From positions 1 to 18,755 of the forward strand of contig SAUS01000053.1 of assembly GCA_004000625.1 (NCBI GenBank): DNA of 18,755 nt, given 5' to 3'. Positions within the stretch are counted from its first letter, which is position 1, and each line of letters begins with the position of its first letter. Of the stretch, positions 1-5,444 are shown piece after piece. A program made the translations under genes and the position numbers. A model generated the notes under the pieces. That model searched no databases. It was not told where the DNA came from and saw only the letters and a list, made by a program, of their open reading frames with translations. The stretch is from Candidatus Cibiobacter qucibialis. GTDB taxonomy: Bacteria > Bacillota > Clostridia > Oscillospirales > Ruminococcaceae.

Positions 1-55
1 CCGCAGCTGCCGGAGCGGTGCTTAAGCCGCAAGGCGGGAATTGTGCGGTGTTGCC
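1..55 (+). mobile_element. MITE-like palindromic element, copy 0 (cut by window edge)
   Basis: Right-hand end of the repeat family described at 2837-3120 and 8641-8812. It matches the last 55 bp of the other copies and ends in the terminal GCGGTGTTGCC. The next four bases, ATAA, would be the right target duplication; the left one is outside the window. It lies just beyond the mnmA terminator. Confidence 0.85.
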
Positions 56-59
56 ATAA

Positions 60-104
60 AATAAAAATACACCCCTGGGAATCATGACAGATTCCCAGGG
101 GTGT
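60..104 (-). terminator. Rho-independent terminator of mnmA
   Basis: A perfect 15-bp stem (69-83 with 90-104, 6-nt loop) lies 12 bp beyond the mnmA stop. On the minus strand it is followed by ATTTTTATTTT. This is a textbook intrinsic terminator for the leftward HD-mnmA transcript. Confidence 0.93.
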
Positions 105-116
105 GCCTATCAGAGA

Positions 117-1199
117 TTATTCCACATTCAAAATCGTTCCGCCGCCGATTACGCTTTCGCCGTTGTACAGCACAACGGCCTGGCCGGGGGCAATGGCGCG
201 CTGGGGGGCGGCAAAATCCACCCGCACGCGGCCATCCGGCAGCAGGGTAGCGGTGGCCGGGCGTTCCGGCTGGTGGTAGCGGGTGCGGGCCGTGCAGGGC
301 AGCGGCTGGCCCACGGCGGGCGGCGCGGCGATCCAGTTCCACTCGTCCGCCAGTAAGGATGAGTGGAACAGCGCACTTTCCAGCCCCACCGTCACGGTGT
401 TTTCCGCCATGTTCTTGCCGGAAACAAACAGCCGCGTTTCGGCGCTGATGCCCAGCCCCTTGCGCTGGCCGATGGTGTACCGCGCGGCCCCTTTGTGCCG
501 GCCGATCACATGGCCCTGCTCGTCTACAAAATTGCCGGGCTGCATGGGCTGGCCGGTATAGCGCTCCAAAAAGGCGGCGTAATCGCCGTCCGGCACAAAG
601 CAGATGTCCTGGCTGTCATGCTTGCGGGCATTGCAAAGCCCCTGTTCCTCGGCAATGGCGCGCACGGCGTCCTTGTGCATGCCGCCCAGGGGGAACAGCG
701 TGTGGGCCAGCTGGTCCTGCGTTAAAGAGTAAAGTACATAGCTCTGGTCCTTGCCGGGGTCATCGTTCTTGCGCAGCCCCCAGCGGCCGTTTTCATCCTG
801 CCAGCGCTGCACATAGTGGCCGGTGGCGATATAATCGCACCCCAGCTCCCGCGCACGGTTCAGCAGGTGGTCAAATTTCAGGTAGCGGTTGCAATCAATA
901 CAGGGGTTGGGGGTGCCGCCGTTCTGGTAGACCTGCACAAATTTGCGGATGACTTTTTCGTCAAACTCTTCCGTAAAATTCAGCACATAGTAGGGCATGC
1001 CCAGGTCATAGGCAACGGCACGGGCATCCTCCACATCGTCCAGTGAGCAGCAGGTGTGCCCGCGGGGGATGCCTGCTGTTTCGTTTTCATACAGGCGCAT
1101 GGTAACGCCGATGCACGCATAGCCCTGCTGCTGCAATAAATACGCCGCAACACTGGAATCAACGCCGCCGCTCATGGCGACAAGAACTTTTTCTGCCAT
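117..1199 (-). CDS. mnmA: tRNA-specific 2-thiouridylase MnmA
   Basis: MnmA makes the 2-thio group of wobble uridine-34 in tRNA-Lys, -Glu and -Gln. It activates the base with ATP and takes sulfur as a persulfide from a cysteine desulfurase relay. The 360-residue length is normal for the family. Visible signatures are the PP-loop SGGVDS at residues 10-15, the catalytic Cys100 in NPCIDCN, and the second catalytic Cys200 in DSQDICF. The ATG (1197-1199) directly follows the TGA of the upstream HD gene (1200-1202), so translation is probably coupled and both genes share the promoter at 1783-1788. A strong terminator follows. No desulfurase gene is present in the window. Identification is secure. 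Confidence 0.97.
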   Translation of the reverse strand: MAEKVLVAMSGGVDSSVAAYLLQQQGYACIGVTMRLYENETAGIPRGHTCCSLDDVEDARAVAYDLGMPYYVLNFTEEFDEKVIRKFVQVYQNGGTPNPCIDCNRYLKFDHLLNRARELGCDYIATGHYVQRWQDENGRWGLRKNDDPGKDQSYVLYSLTQDQLAHTLFPLGGMHKDAVRAIAEEQGLCNARKHDSQDICFVPDGDYAAFLERYTGQPMQPGNFVDEQGHVIGRHKGAARYTIGQRKGLGISAETRLFVSGKNMAENTVTVGLESALFHSSLLADEWNWIAAPPAVGQPLPCTARTRYHQPERPATATLLPDGRVRVDFAAPQRAIAPGQAVVLYNGESVIGGGTILNVE

Positions 1200-1757
1200 T
1201 CAGTCCACATTTTCGCTGGCCTTCATGGCAGCCAGCGTCCTTTCAAACAGGGTGTCGAGGTCCCAGTCCAACAGTTCTGCACCGGAGGTGATCACATCAC
1301 GGGAGCACCCGGCGGCAAACTTTTTGTTCTTGAACTTCTTTTTCAGGCTTTTTACTTCCAGATCCTGCACGCTCTTGCTGGGCAGCATGATGGCGCAGGC
1401 ACCGATCAGGCCGGTCAGCTCGTCGGCGGCATACAGCACCTTTTCCATTTCGTGCTCCGGCTTAATATCCACCGTCAGGTTCCAGCCGTGGCTGGCCGTT
1501 GCGTGGATGATGCGCTCATCAATGCCTTTTTCCCGCATCAGCTCCTGCTCTTTGGTGCAGTGCTGTTCCGGCCACTGCTCAAAGTCCAGATCATGCAGGA
1601 TGCCCACGGTCTGCCAGAAATCCGCTTCGGCACCATAGCCCAGCTCGTTGGCATACCAGCGCATCACATCGCCCACAATGCGGGCGTGCTTGCGGTGGAA
1701 CTCACCTTCGTTATAATCGCACACCAGTGCATAAGCCTGTTCAGGGGTCGGGATCAT
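1200..1757 (-). CDS. HD-domain family putative phosphohydrolase
   Basis: Protein of 185 residues with an HD-superfamily metal-binding pattern: His24, the His55-Asp56 doublet in GILHDLDF, and a later Asp in YAADELTG. HD proteins are usually metal-dependent phosphohydrolases, often acting on nucleotides, but the substrate cannot be read from the sequence. The start is the ATG at 1755-1757, which has GGAGTG nine bases upstream. An in-frame TTG at 1770-1772 overlaps that ribosome-binding site and is unlikely to be used. No signal peptide or membrane segment is seen, so the protein is probably cytoplasmic. It is the first gene of a two-gene unit with mnmA and abuts it with no spacer. A link to tRNA or nucleotide metabolism is only a guess from this position. 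Confidence 0.85.
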   Translation of the reverse strand: MIPTPEQAYALVCDYNEGEFHRKHARIVGDVMRWYANELGYGAEADFWQTVGILHDLDFEQWPEQHCTKEQELMREKGIDERIIHATASHGWNLTVDIKPEHEMEKVLYAADELTGLIGACAIMLPSKSVQDLEVKSLKKKFKNKKFAAGCSRDVITSGAELLDWDLDTLFERTLAAMKASENVD

Positions 1758-1782
1758 AGAAGTACACTCCAATCTAGATGTT

Positions 1783-1810
1783 ATTATACCACAAACTGCT
1801 CCCCACGCAA
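1783..1810 (-). promoter_or_regulatory. Promoter of HD gene-mnmA
   Basis: A perfect TATAAT -10 lies at 1783-1788 on the minus strand, 26 bp before the ATG. The -35 is weak: TTGCGT at a 16-nt spacing falls inside the cysK terminator hairpin, so terminator and promoter overlap. The -10 is convincing, the -35 less so. Confidence 0.6.
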
Positions 1811-1822
1811 GGCGGGGAGCAG
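1789..1822 (-). terminator. Terminator of cysK
   Basis: Perfect 9-bp stem CTGCTCCCC/GGGGAGCAG (1796-1804 with 1814-1822), followed on the minus strand by TTTGT. It lies about 40 bp past the cysK stop. The T-run is short, so efficiency is uncertain. Confidence 0.75.
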
Positions 1823-1862
1823 CTGTTTTGGTAAGGAGATATGAGAATCGTGTAATAGCTAA

Positions 1863-2795
1863 TTAGTCGGCGAACAGCGGGGTGCTCAGGTAACGGTCGC
1901 CGGTATCGGGCAGCAGAACAACAATGGTCTTGCCCTTGTTTTCGGGACGCTTTGCCAACTGGATGCCAGCCCACACAGCAGCGCCGGAAGAAATGCCAAC
2001 CAGTACGCCCTCAGAATGACCAACCTTTTTGCCGGTGGCAAAAGCGTCGTCGTTCTCAACGGGGATGACTTCGTCATAGATCTTGGTGTTCAGAACATCG
2101 GGCACAAAGCCAGCGCCAATGCCCTGGATCTTGTGGGCACCAGACTTGCCCTGGCTCAGAACCGGGCTGGAAGCAGGCTCAACAGCAACAACCTTTACGT
2201 TGGGGTTCTGCTCTTTCAGGTAGGTGCCAACGCCGGTCACGGTGCCGCCGGTGCCAACACCGGCAACAAAAACGTCAACCTGGCCGTCGGTGTCTTCCCA
2301 GATTTCGGGACCGGTGGTCTGGTAATGGGCTTTCGGGTTGGCGGGGTTCACAAACTGGCCGGCAACAAAGCTGTTGGGGATCTCCTTGGCCAGCTCGTCA
2401 GCCTTGGCGATAGCGCCCTTCATGCCCTTGGCGCCTTCAGTCAGAACCAGCTCGGCACCGTAAGCCTTCATCAGCTGGCGGCGCTCCACGCTCATGGTTT
2501 CGGGCATGACAATGATGATCTTATAGCCGCGGGCAGCTGCCACGCTGGCCAGGCCGATGCCGGTGTTGCCAGAGGTCGGCTCAATGATGGTGGTATCCTT
2601 GTTCAGCTTGCCGGCAGCTTCGGCATCGTCCAGCATTGCCTTTGCAATGCGGTCCTTGACGGAACCGGCGGGATTGAAGTATTCCAGCTTAGCCAGCAGC
2701 TTGGCTTCCAGGCCTTCGGCGGCTTCAATGTGGGTGAGCTCCAGCAGCGGGGTATGGCCGATCAGCTGGTCTGCGGAGGTATAAATCTTACTCAT
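1863..2795 (-). CDS. cysK: Cysteine synthase (O-acetylserine sulfhydrylase)
   Basis: PLP enzyme that makes L-cysteine from O-acetylserine and sulfide. At 310 residues it has the family length. Lys47 in FNPAGSVKDRI is the expected Schiff-base lysine. SGNTG near residue 76 binds the substrate carboxylate, and the glycine-rich GTGGTVTG loop holds the PLP phosphate. The start is ATG 2793-2795, with AGAGAGGG at a suitable distance. The same frame stays open upstream through a repeat element, but that extension is not coding. A perfect sigma-A promoter lies at 3226-3254, so the mRNA has a ~420-nt 5' UTR containing a 284-bp mobile element. An Rrf2-family regulator is divergent. In Bacillus, CysK also acts as partner of the Rrf2 repressor CymR; the pairing here suggests the same but does not prove it. 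Confidence 0.97.
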   Translation of the reverse strand: MSKIYTSADQLIGHTPLLELTHIEAAEGLEAKLLAKLEYFNPAGSVKDRIAKAMLDDAEAAGKLNKDTTIIEPTSGNTGIGLASVAAARGYKIIIVMPETMSVERRQLMKAYGAELVLTEGAKGMKGAIAKADELAKEIPNSFVAGQFVNPANPKAHYQTTGPEIWEDTDGQVDVFVAGVGTGGTVTGVGTYLKEQNPNVKVVAVEPASSPVLSQGKSGAHKIQGIGAGFVPDVLNTKIYDEVIPVENDDAFATGKKVGHSEGVLVGISSGAAVWAGIQLAKRPENKGKTIVVLLPDTGDRYLSTPLFAD

Positions 2796-2836
2796 AATAG
2801 TGAACCCTCTCTCTATGTAAATCAAAAAATGTTTTA

Positions 2837-3120
2837 GGCAATACCGCATAATTCTAAGTGCCGATACGGCGAGCGAGGTGCGGCAGCTGCTAGGCCAAAA
2901 GCGCAGATAATACTGGATGCTGCAAAGGTGAGCGCCGCCAGTGGCGGAAACAGCGAACCGAAGCAGGGGCAGCGGTCGCAGAGTGCGAGGGGCTTTTGCC
3001 CCCGAAGCACGATGCGGGTACCGCAACCCGACATTATCGAGCATTTTGGCAACGCAGATGCCGTACCGCAGCCGTCGGAGCGGTGCTTAAGCCGTAAGGC
3101 GGGAATCGTGCGGTGTTGCC
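2837..3120 (+). mobile_element. MITE-like palindromic element, copy 1 (long form, 284 bp)
   Basis: Complete non-coding element flanked by TTTA at 2833-2836 and 3121-3124. Left end GGCAATACCGCATAATTC; the right end is its near inverse, with terminal repeats of 18 bp that match at 15-16 positions. Bases 2920-3034 hold an extra module absent from short copies. The module is a chain of hairpins, including GGGGC-TTTT-GCCCC and TGCGG-GTA-CCGCA. The element lies in the 5' UTR of cysK, between promoter and start codon. Several frames are open through it, but none has a ribosome-binding site or resembles a protein. Confidence 0.9.
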
Positions 3121-3160
3121 TTTATTTATAAAATGTTGGAATTGAATGGATGATTTCGTG

Positions 3161-3190
3161 TTACAGCTCCAAGACTCGACATCGCTTCAT
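3161..3190 (-). CDS. Possible 9-codon leader ORF of cysK
   Basis: The cysK leader contains an ATG-to-TAA frame reading MKRCRVLEL, about 30 nt after the inferred transcription start. It has one Cys codon between two Arg codons. Only a weak AAAGG lies upstream, at a long spacing. Short Cys-containing leader peptides regulate sulfur genes in some bacteria, but a frame this short can arise by chance. Confidence 0.2.
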   Translation of the reverse strand: MKRCRVLEL

Positions 3191-3213
3191 GTTTAATTAC
3201 CAACCTTTCGTCT

Positions 3214-3236
3214 GGGTTTATAGGGATTATAAACCC
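3214..3236. promoter_or_regulatory. Palindrome over the cysK -10 (candidate operator)
   Basis: Perfect 9-bp inverted repeat GGGTTTATA and TATAAACCC with a 5-bp spacer. It covers the cysK -10 hexamer at 3226-3231, the position expected of a repressor site. The divergent Rrf2-type regulator is the obvious candidate to bind, by inference only. Confidence 0.55.
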
Positions 3237-3254
3237 CATTAACCCGTTTGTCAA
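3226..3254 (-). promoter_or_regulatory. cysK promoter
   Basis: On the minus strand TTGACA (3249-3254), exactly 17 bp, then TATAAT (3226-3231): a full sigma-A consensus. The next leftward gene is cysK, beyond the repeat element at 2837-3120. Confidence 0.85.
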
Positions 3255-3288
3255 TAGGGTATTTTGATTTTTTTATTTTTTCAAAGGC

Positions 3289-3320
3289 TTGTTTTCCCAT
3301 TAACCTTGTTATATACTAGG
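3289..3320 (+). promoter_or_regulatory. Promoter of the Rrf2-family gene
   Basis: TTGTTT (3289-3294), 17 bp, TATACT (3312-3317). The -10 overlaps ATACTAGG, part of an imperfect dyad ACCT, 11 bp, AGGT. This could be an autoregulatory site. The -35 is a poor match. Confidence 0.5.
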
Positions 3321-3349
3321 TATTAGAAAATACGGAGGATGATCCACTT

Positions 3350-3781
3350 ATGATGGTATCAACAAAAGGGCGCTATGCCCTGCGCGTTATGATTGACCTG
3401 GCCGAGCACCAGAGCGAAGGCTATGTGCCGCTGAAAGAAATTGCAGCGCGCCAGGAGATCAGCGAAAAATATCTGGAAAGCATTTTAAAGGTGCTGGTCC
3501 AGCAGCGCTTTCTGGAAGGTCTGCGCGGCAAGGGCGGTGGCTACAAGCTGACCCGCGCGCCGGAAACGTACACCGTGGGCAGCATTCTGCGCCTGACGGA
3601 GGGCAGCCTGGCAACTGTTGCCTGCCTGGAAGAAGGTGCCCCTGCCTGCCCGCGCATGGCGGAATGCCGCACCTATCCGCTGTGGTACAAGCTGGACGGT
3701 ATGATCAGCGAATACCTGGACAGCGTGACACTGGCCGACCTGATGCAGTACCCCGATGCGGGCAACGAATATGTGATCTGA
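3350..3781 (+). CDS. Rrf2-family transcriptional regulator (CymR/IscR type)
   Basis: Winged-helix DNA-binding regulator of 143 residues. The N-terminus MMVSTKGRYALRVMIDLA is the standard Rrf2 opening, followed by a helix-turn-helix around 27-50 and a GGGYKLTR wing near 62-69. Three cysteines, Cys92, Cys100 and Cys106, sit where IscR-type members bind an iron-sulfur cluster (IscR spacing is six and six; here eight and six). The Bacillus cysteine regulator CymR lacks this triad, so this protein may sense a cluster as well as or instead of CysK. It is divergent from cysK and close to metY, which points to sulfur or Fe-S control. GGAGG lies 11 bases before the first ATG, and a second ATG follows at once. 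A strong terminator follows. Confidence 0.93.
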   Translation: MMVSTKGRYALRVMIDLAEHQSEGYVPLKEIAARQEISEKYLESILKVLVQQRFLEGLRGKGGGYKLTRAPETYTVGSILRLTEGSLATVACLEEGAPACPRMAECRTYPLWYKLDGMISEYLDSVTLADLMQYPDAGNEYVI

Positions 3782-3782
3782 G

Positions 3783-3825
3783 CAGATGCTCCGCCGTTTG
3801 GCAGGCGGGGCATCTGTTATTTTAT
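3783..3825 (+). terminator. Terminator of the Rrf2-family gene
   Basis: A 13-bp stem with one G-T wobble (3783-3795 with 3804-3816) starts one base after the stop codon and is followed by TTATTTTAT. Confidence 0.9.
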
Positions 3826-3846
3826 GCCGCCAAACGATAGGGCCGG

Positions 3847-3873
3847 GGCGCAGCGGCAGCGCTCCGCTGCGCC
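3847..3873. repeat. Perfect inverted repeat upstream of the dctM relic
   Basis: GGCGCAGCGG and CCGCTGCGCC with a 7-nt loop. It lies between the Rrf2 terminator and the first recognisable dctM codons, at the point where the permease lost its N-terminal part. No T-run follows. It may mark the deletion junction. Confidence 0.55.
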
Positions 3874-3889
3874 GGACTCCTATATAAAG

Positions 3890-4994
3890 AAAAAGATGAT
3901 CACCTTCTCGCTGGTGTCCGGCGGCACTTCAGTTGCCGCATTGTTTATGGCCGGCTACCTGCCCGGTATCCTGTGGGGTCTGGCCTGCATGATCGTAATC
4001 TACTTCTTTGCCAAAAAACACGGCTACCGCAGCAAGACTTCCTTTACGGCAACACCGCACAATTCCCGCCTTGCGGCTTAAGCACCGCTCCGGCATCTGC
4101 GTTGCCAAAATGCTCGATAATGTCGGGTTGCGGTACCCGCATCGTGCTTCGGGGGCAAAAGCCCCTCGCACTCTGCGACCGCTGCCCCTGCTTCGGTTCG
4201 CTGTTTCCGCCACTGGCGGCGCTCACCTTTGCAGCATCCAGTATTATCTGCGCTTTTGGCTTGGCATCTGCCGCACCTCGCTCGCCGTATCGGCACTTAG
4301 AATTATGCGGTATTGCCTTACCTTTAAGGAGGCCATTCACACCATCTTGCAGGCTATCTCGGCGCTGCTGCTCATTATCATTGTCATCGGCGGCATCATC
4401 GGCGGTGTGTTCACCGCAACCGAAGGTTCCGTTGTGGCCGTTGTATACAGCCTGCTGCTCTCCCTGTTTGGCTATAAATCCATCAAACTGAAAGAAATCC
4501 CCAAGATCCTGCGCGAAAGTGCCGAGATGACCGGCATCATCATCTTCCTGATCGGCGTGTCCAGCATTATGTCTTGGGTCATGGCGTTCACCAACATCCC
4601 GTCCCTGGTGTCCAGCGCCCTGCTTTCCATCAGCAGCAACAGGTATGTGATCCTGTTCCTCATTAACATCATCCTGCTGGTGGTTGGCACCTTTATGGAT
4701 ATGACCCCTGCCTGCCTGATCTTTACCCCCATCTTTTTGCCGGTCTGCCAGGCTTTGGGCATGAACACCATCCATTTTGGCATCATGCTGATTTTCAACC
4801 TGTGCATCGGCACCATCACCCCGCCGGTCGGCACCACGCTGTTTGTCGGCGTTAAGGTCGGCGGTGTCAAGATCGAAACGGTGTTCAAACAGCTGATCGC
4901 CTATTTTGCCGCGATTTTTGCTGTGTTGATGCTGGTCACCTATGTGCCGCAGATCAGCCTGGCTCTGCCCAGTCTGATGGGTTATGTGAAATAA
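3890..4994 (+). pseudogene. TRAP transporter large permease (DctM), truncated and split by a repeat element
   Basis: DctM is the ~430-residue, 12-helix channel subunit of TRAP uptake systems for organic acids. Two pieces remain. Bases 3890-4047 encode a middle stretch (SLVSGGTSVAALFMAGYLPG), and 4322-4994 encode the C-terminal half with its helices and the TITPPVGTTLF signature. Roughly the first 150-160 residues are missing, and no dctP or dctQ genes are present. The two pieces are in different frames, separated by a 270-bp element flanked by TTAC. Removing the element and one TTAC (274 bp) joins them in frame as SKTSFT-FKEAIH. The second frame appears open from 4008, but its start lies in the relic and the element. 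A terminator still follows. Confidence 0.88.
4048..4317 (-). mobile_element. MITE-like palindromic element, copy 2 (long form, 270 bp)
   Basis: Complete element in inverted orientation, flanked by TTAC at 4044-4047 and 4318-4321. The internal hairpin module is identical to that of copy 1 over more than 110 bp. It is 14 bp shorter near one end, between short GCCG repeats. It interrupts the dctM relic; precise removal restores the frame, which directly shows insertion. Confidence 0.93.
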
Positions 4995-5022
4995 AATGCG
5001 GTAACACGCCAATATGCTCTGC

Positions 5023-5058
5023 CCCGCCTGCCGGAACTCCGGCGGCGGGATTTTTTTG
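5023..5058 (+). terminator. Terminator after the dctM relic
   Basis: GC-rich hairpin CCCGCC-t-GCCGG / CCGGC-GGCGGG with a 4-nt loop, followed by seven T residues. It lies about 28 bp beyond the relic's stop codon. Confidence 0.88.
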
Positions 5059-5078
5059 CACTTTTTTGTTGGAAAGGG

Positions 5079-5107
5079 TTGACAGTAGAGGGCAGGACTG
5101 CTATAAT
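5079..5107 (+). promoter_or_regulatory. Promoter of the metY leader
   Basis: TTGACA (5079-5084), exactly 17 bp, TATAAT (5102-5107): a perfect sigma-A consensus. Transcription should start near 5113, about 330 bp before metY. Confidence 0.9.
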
Positions 5108-5183
5108 ACACACATACCAACCAGCCTAGTATGTTAAAGGAAATGCGCTGGTTGAGATTTTGAACGGAAGGGAGCACACAACA

Positions 5184-5300
5184 ATGAACGCTATTTTTAA
5201 CACTTTGCTGCGCGCAAACTTTCGCTGTGGCCGAATGTCACACTTCCGGGCTGTACAACAGGCTGGGGGCGTATCGGCACCGCTTTGGGGCCGAATGTGA
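5184..5300 (+). CDS. Small leader ORF, 38 codons, unknown function
   Basis: ATG at 5184-5186 is preceded by AAGGGAG at good spacing, and the frame ends with TGA at 5298-5300. The peptide starts MNAIFNTLLRANFRCGRM and ends PLWGRM. It has a single Cys (residue 15) and no recognisable domain. Each copy of the 60-nt-spaced repeat encodes Gly-Arg-Met in the same frame, and the second copy ends the peptide at Met-stop. It lies between a consensus promoter and a terminator in front of metY. It may be a regulatory leader peptide or a genuine microprotein. I recognise no homologue. Confidence 0.45.
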   Translation: MNAIFNTLLRANFRCGRMSHFRAVQQAGGVSAPLWGRM

Positions 5301-5329
5301 CCGCCCAGGCTTATAAAACAGGTAAGTAC

Positions 5330-5380
5330 GCCCGGTAACCAGACGCATGCAGAAAATGCGGGGATACCGGGCATTTTTCT
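5330..5380 (+). terminator. Terminator in the metY leader
   Basis: Outer stem GCCCGGTA/TACCGGGC (5330-5337 with 5365-5372) encloses a second stem CGCAT/ATGCG (5344-5348 with 5356-5360), followed by ATTTTTCT. It is 65 bp before the metY start. It may be an attenuator or the end of a separate small transcript. Confidence 0.8.
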
Positions 5381-5444
5381 ATCGAATCATTCCGAACAAT
5401 TTGAGATATGAGAATTTGACCGCAAAATTTTGGAGGTAATTACA

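Larger units (their letters stand above)
5112..5380 (+). promoter_or_regulatory. Structured metY leader (possible attenuator)
   Basis: The transcript begins with a hairpin, CAACCAGC (5118-5125) with GCTGGTTG (5147-5154). A small ORF follows (5184-5300), then a nested terminator (5330-5379). Between them GGCCGAATGT occurs twice, at 5229 and 5289, exactly 60 nt apart, within a looser ~36-nt repeat. No convincing promoter lies between the terminator and metY, so metY is probably reached by readthrough, implying regulation in the leader. I do not recognise the layout as SAM, T-box or another known riboswitch. It could also be an independent small RNA or small-protein gene. Confidence 0.55.

Noticed and set aside
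1863..3044. 393-residue ORF including cysK and upstream sequence
   Set aside because: The extra residues come from the repeat element and leader. The CysK start at 2795 has a good ribosome-binding site and matches the family N-terminus.
4044..5177. Long minus-strand ORF antisense to the dctM relic
   Set aside because: It is the shadow of hydrophobic coding sequence plus the mobile element; no ribosome-binding site and a low-complexity His/Asp/Gln composition.
5112..5380. SAM riboswitch or T-box before metY
   Set aside because: Neither the conserved SAM-I core nor the T-box TGGNACC-type motif is present.
1836..5415. GAGATATGAGAAT shared at 1836-1848 and 5403-5415
   Set aside because: A 13-bp match near cysK and metY, but on inconsistent sides of the genes and without symmetry; likely chance or a worn repeat.
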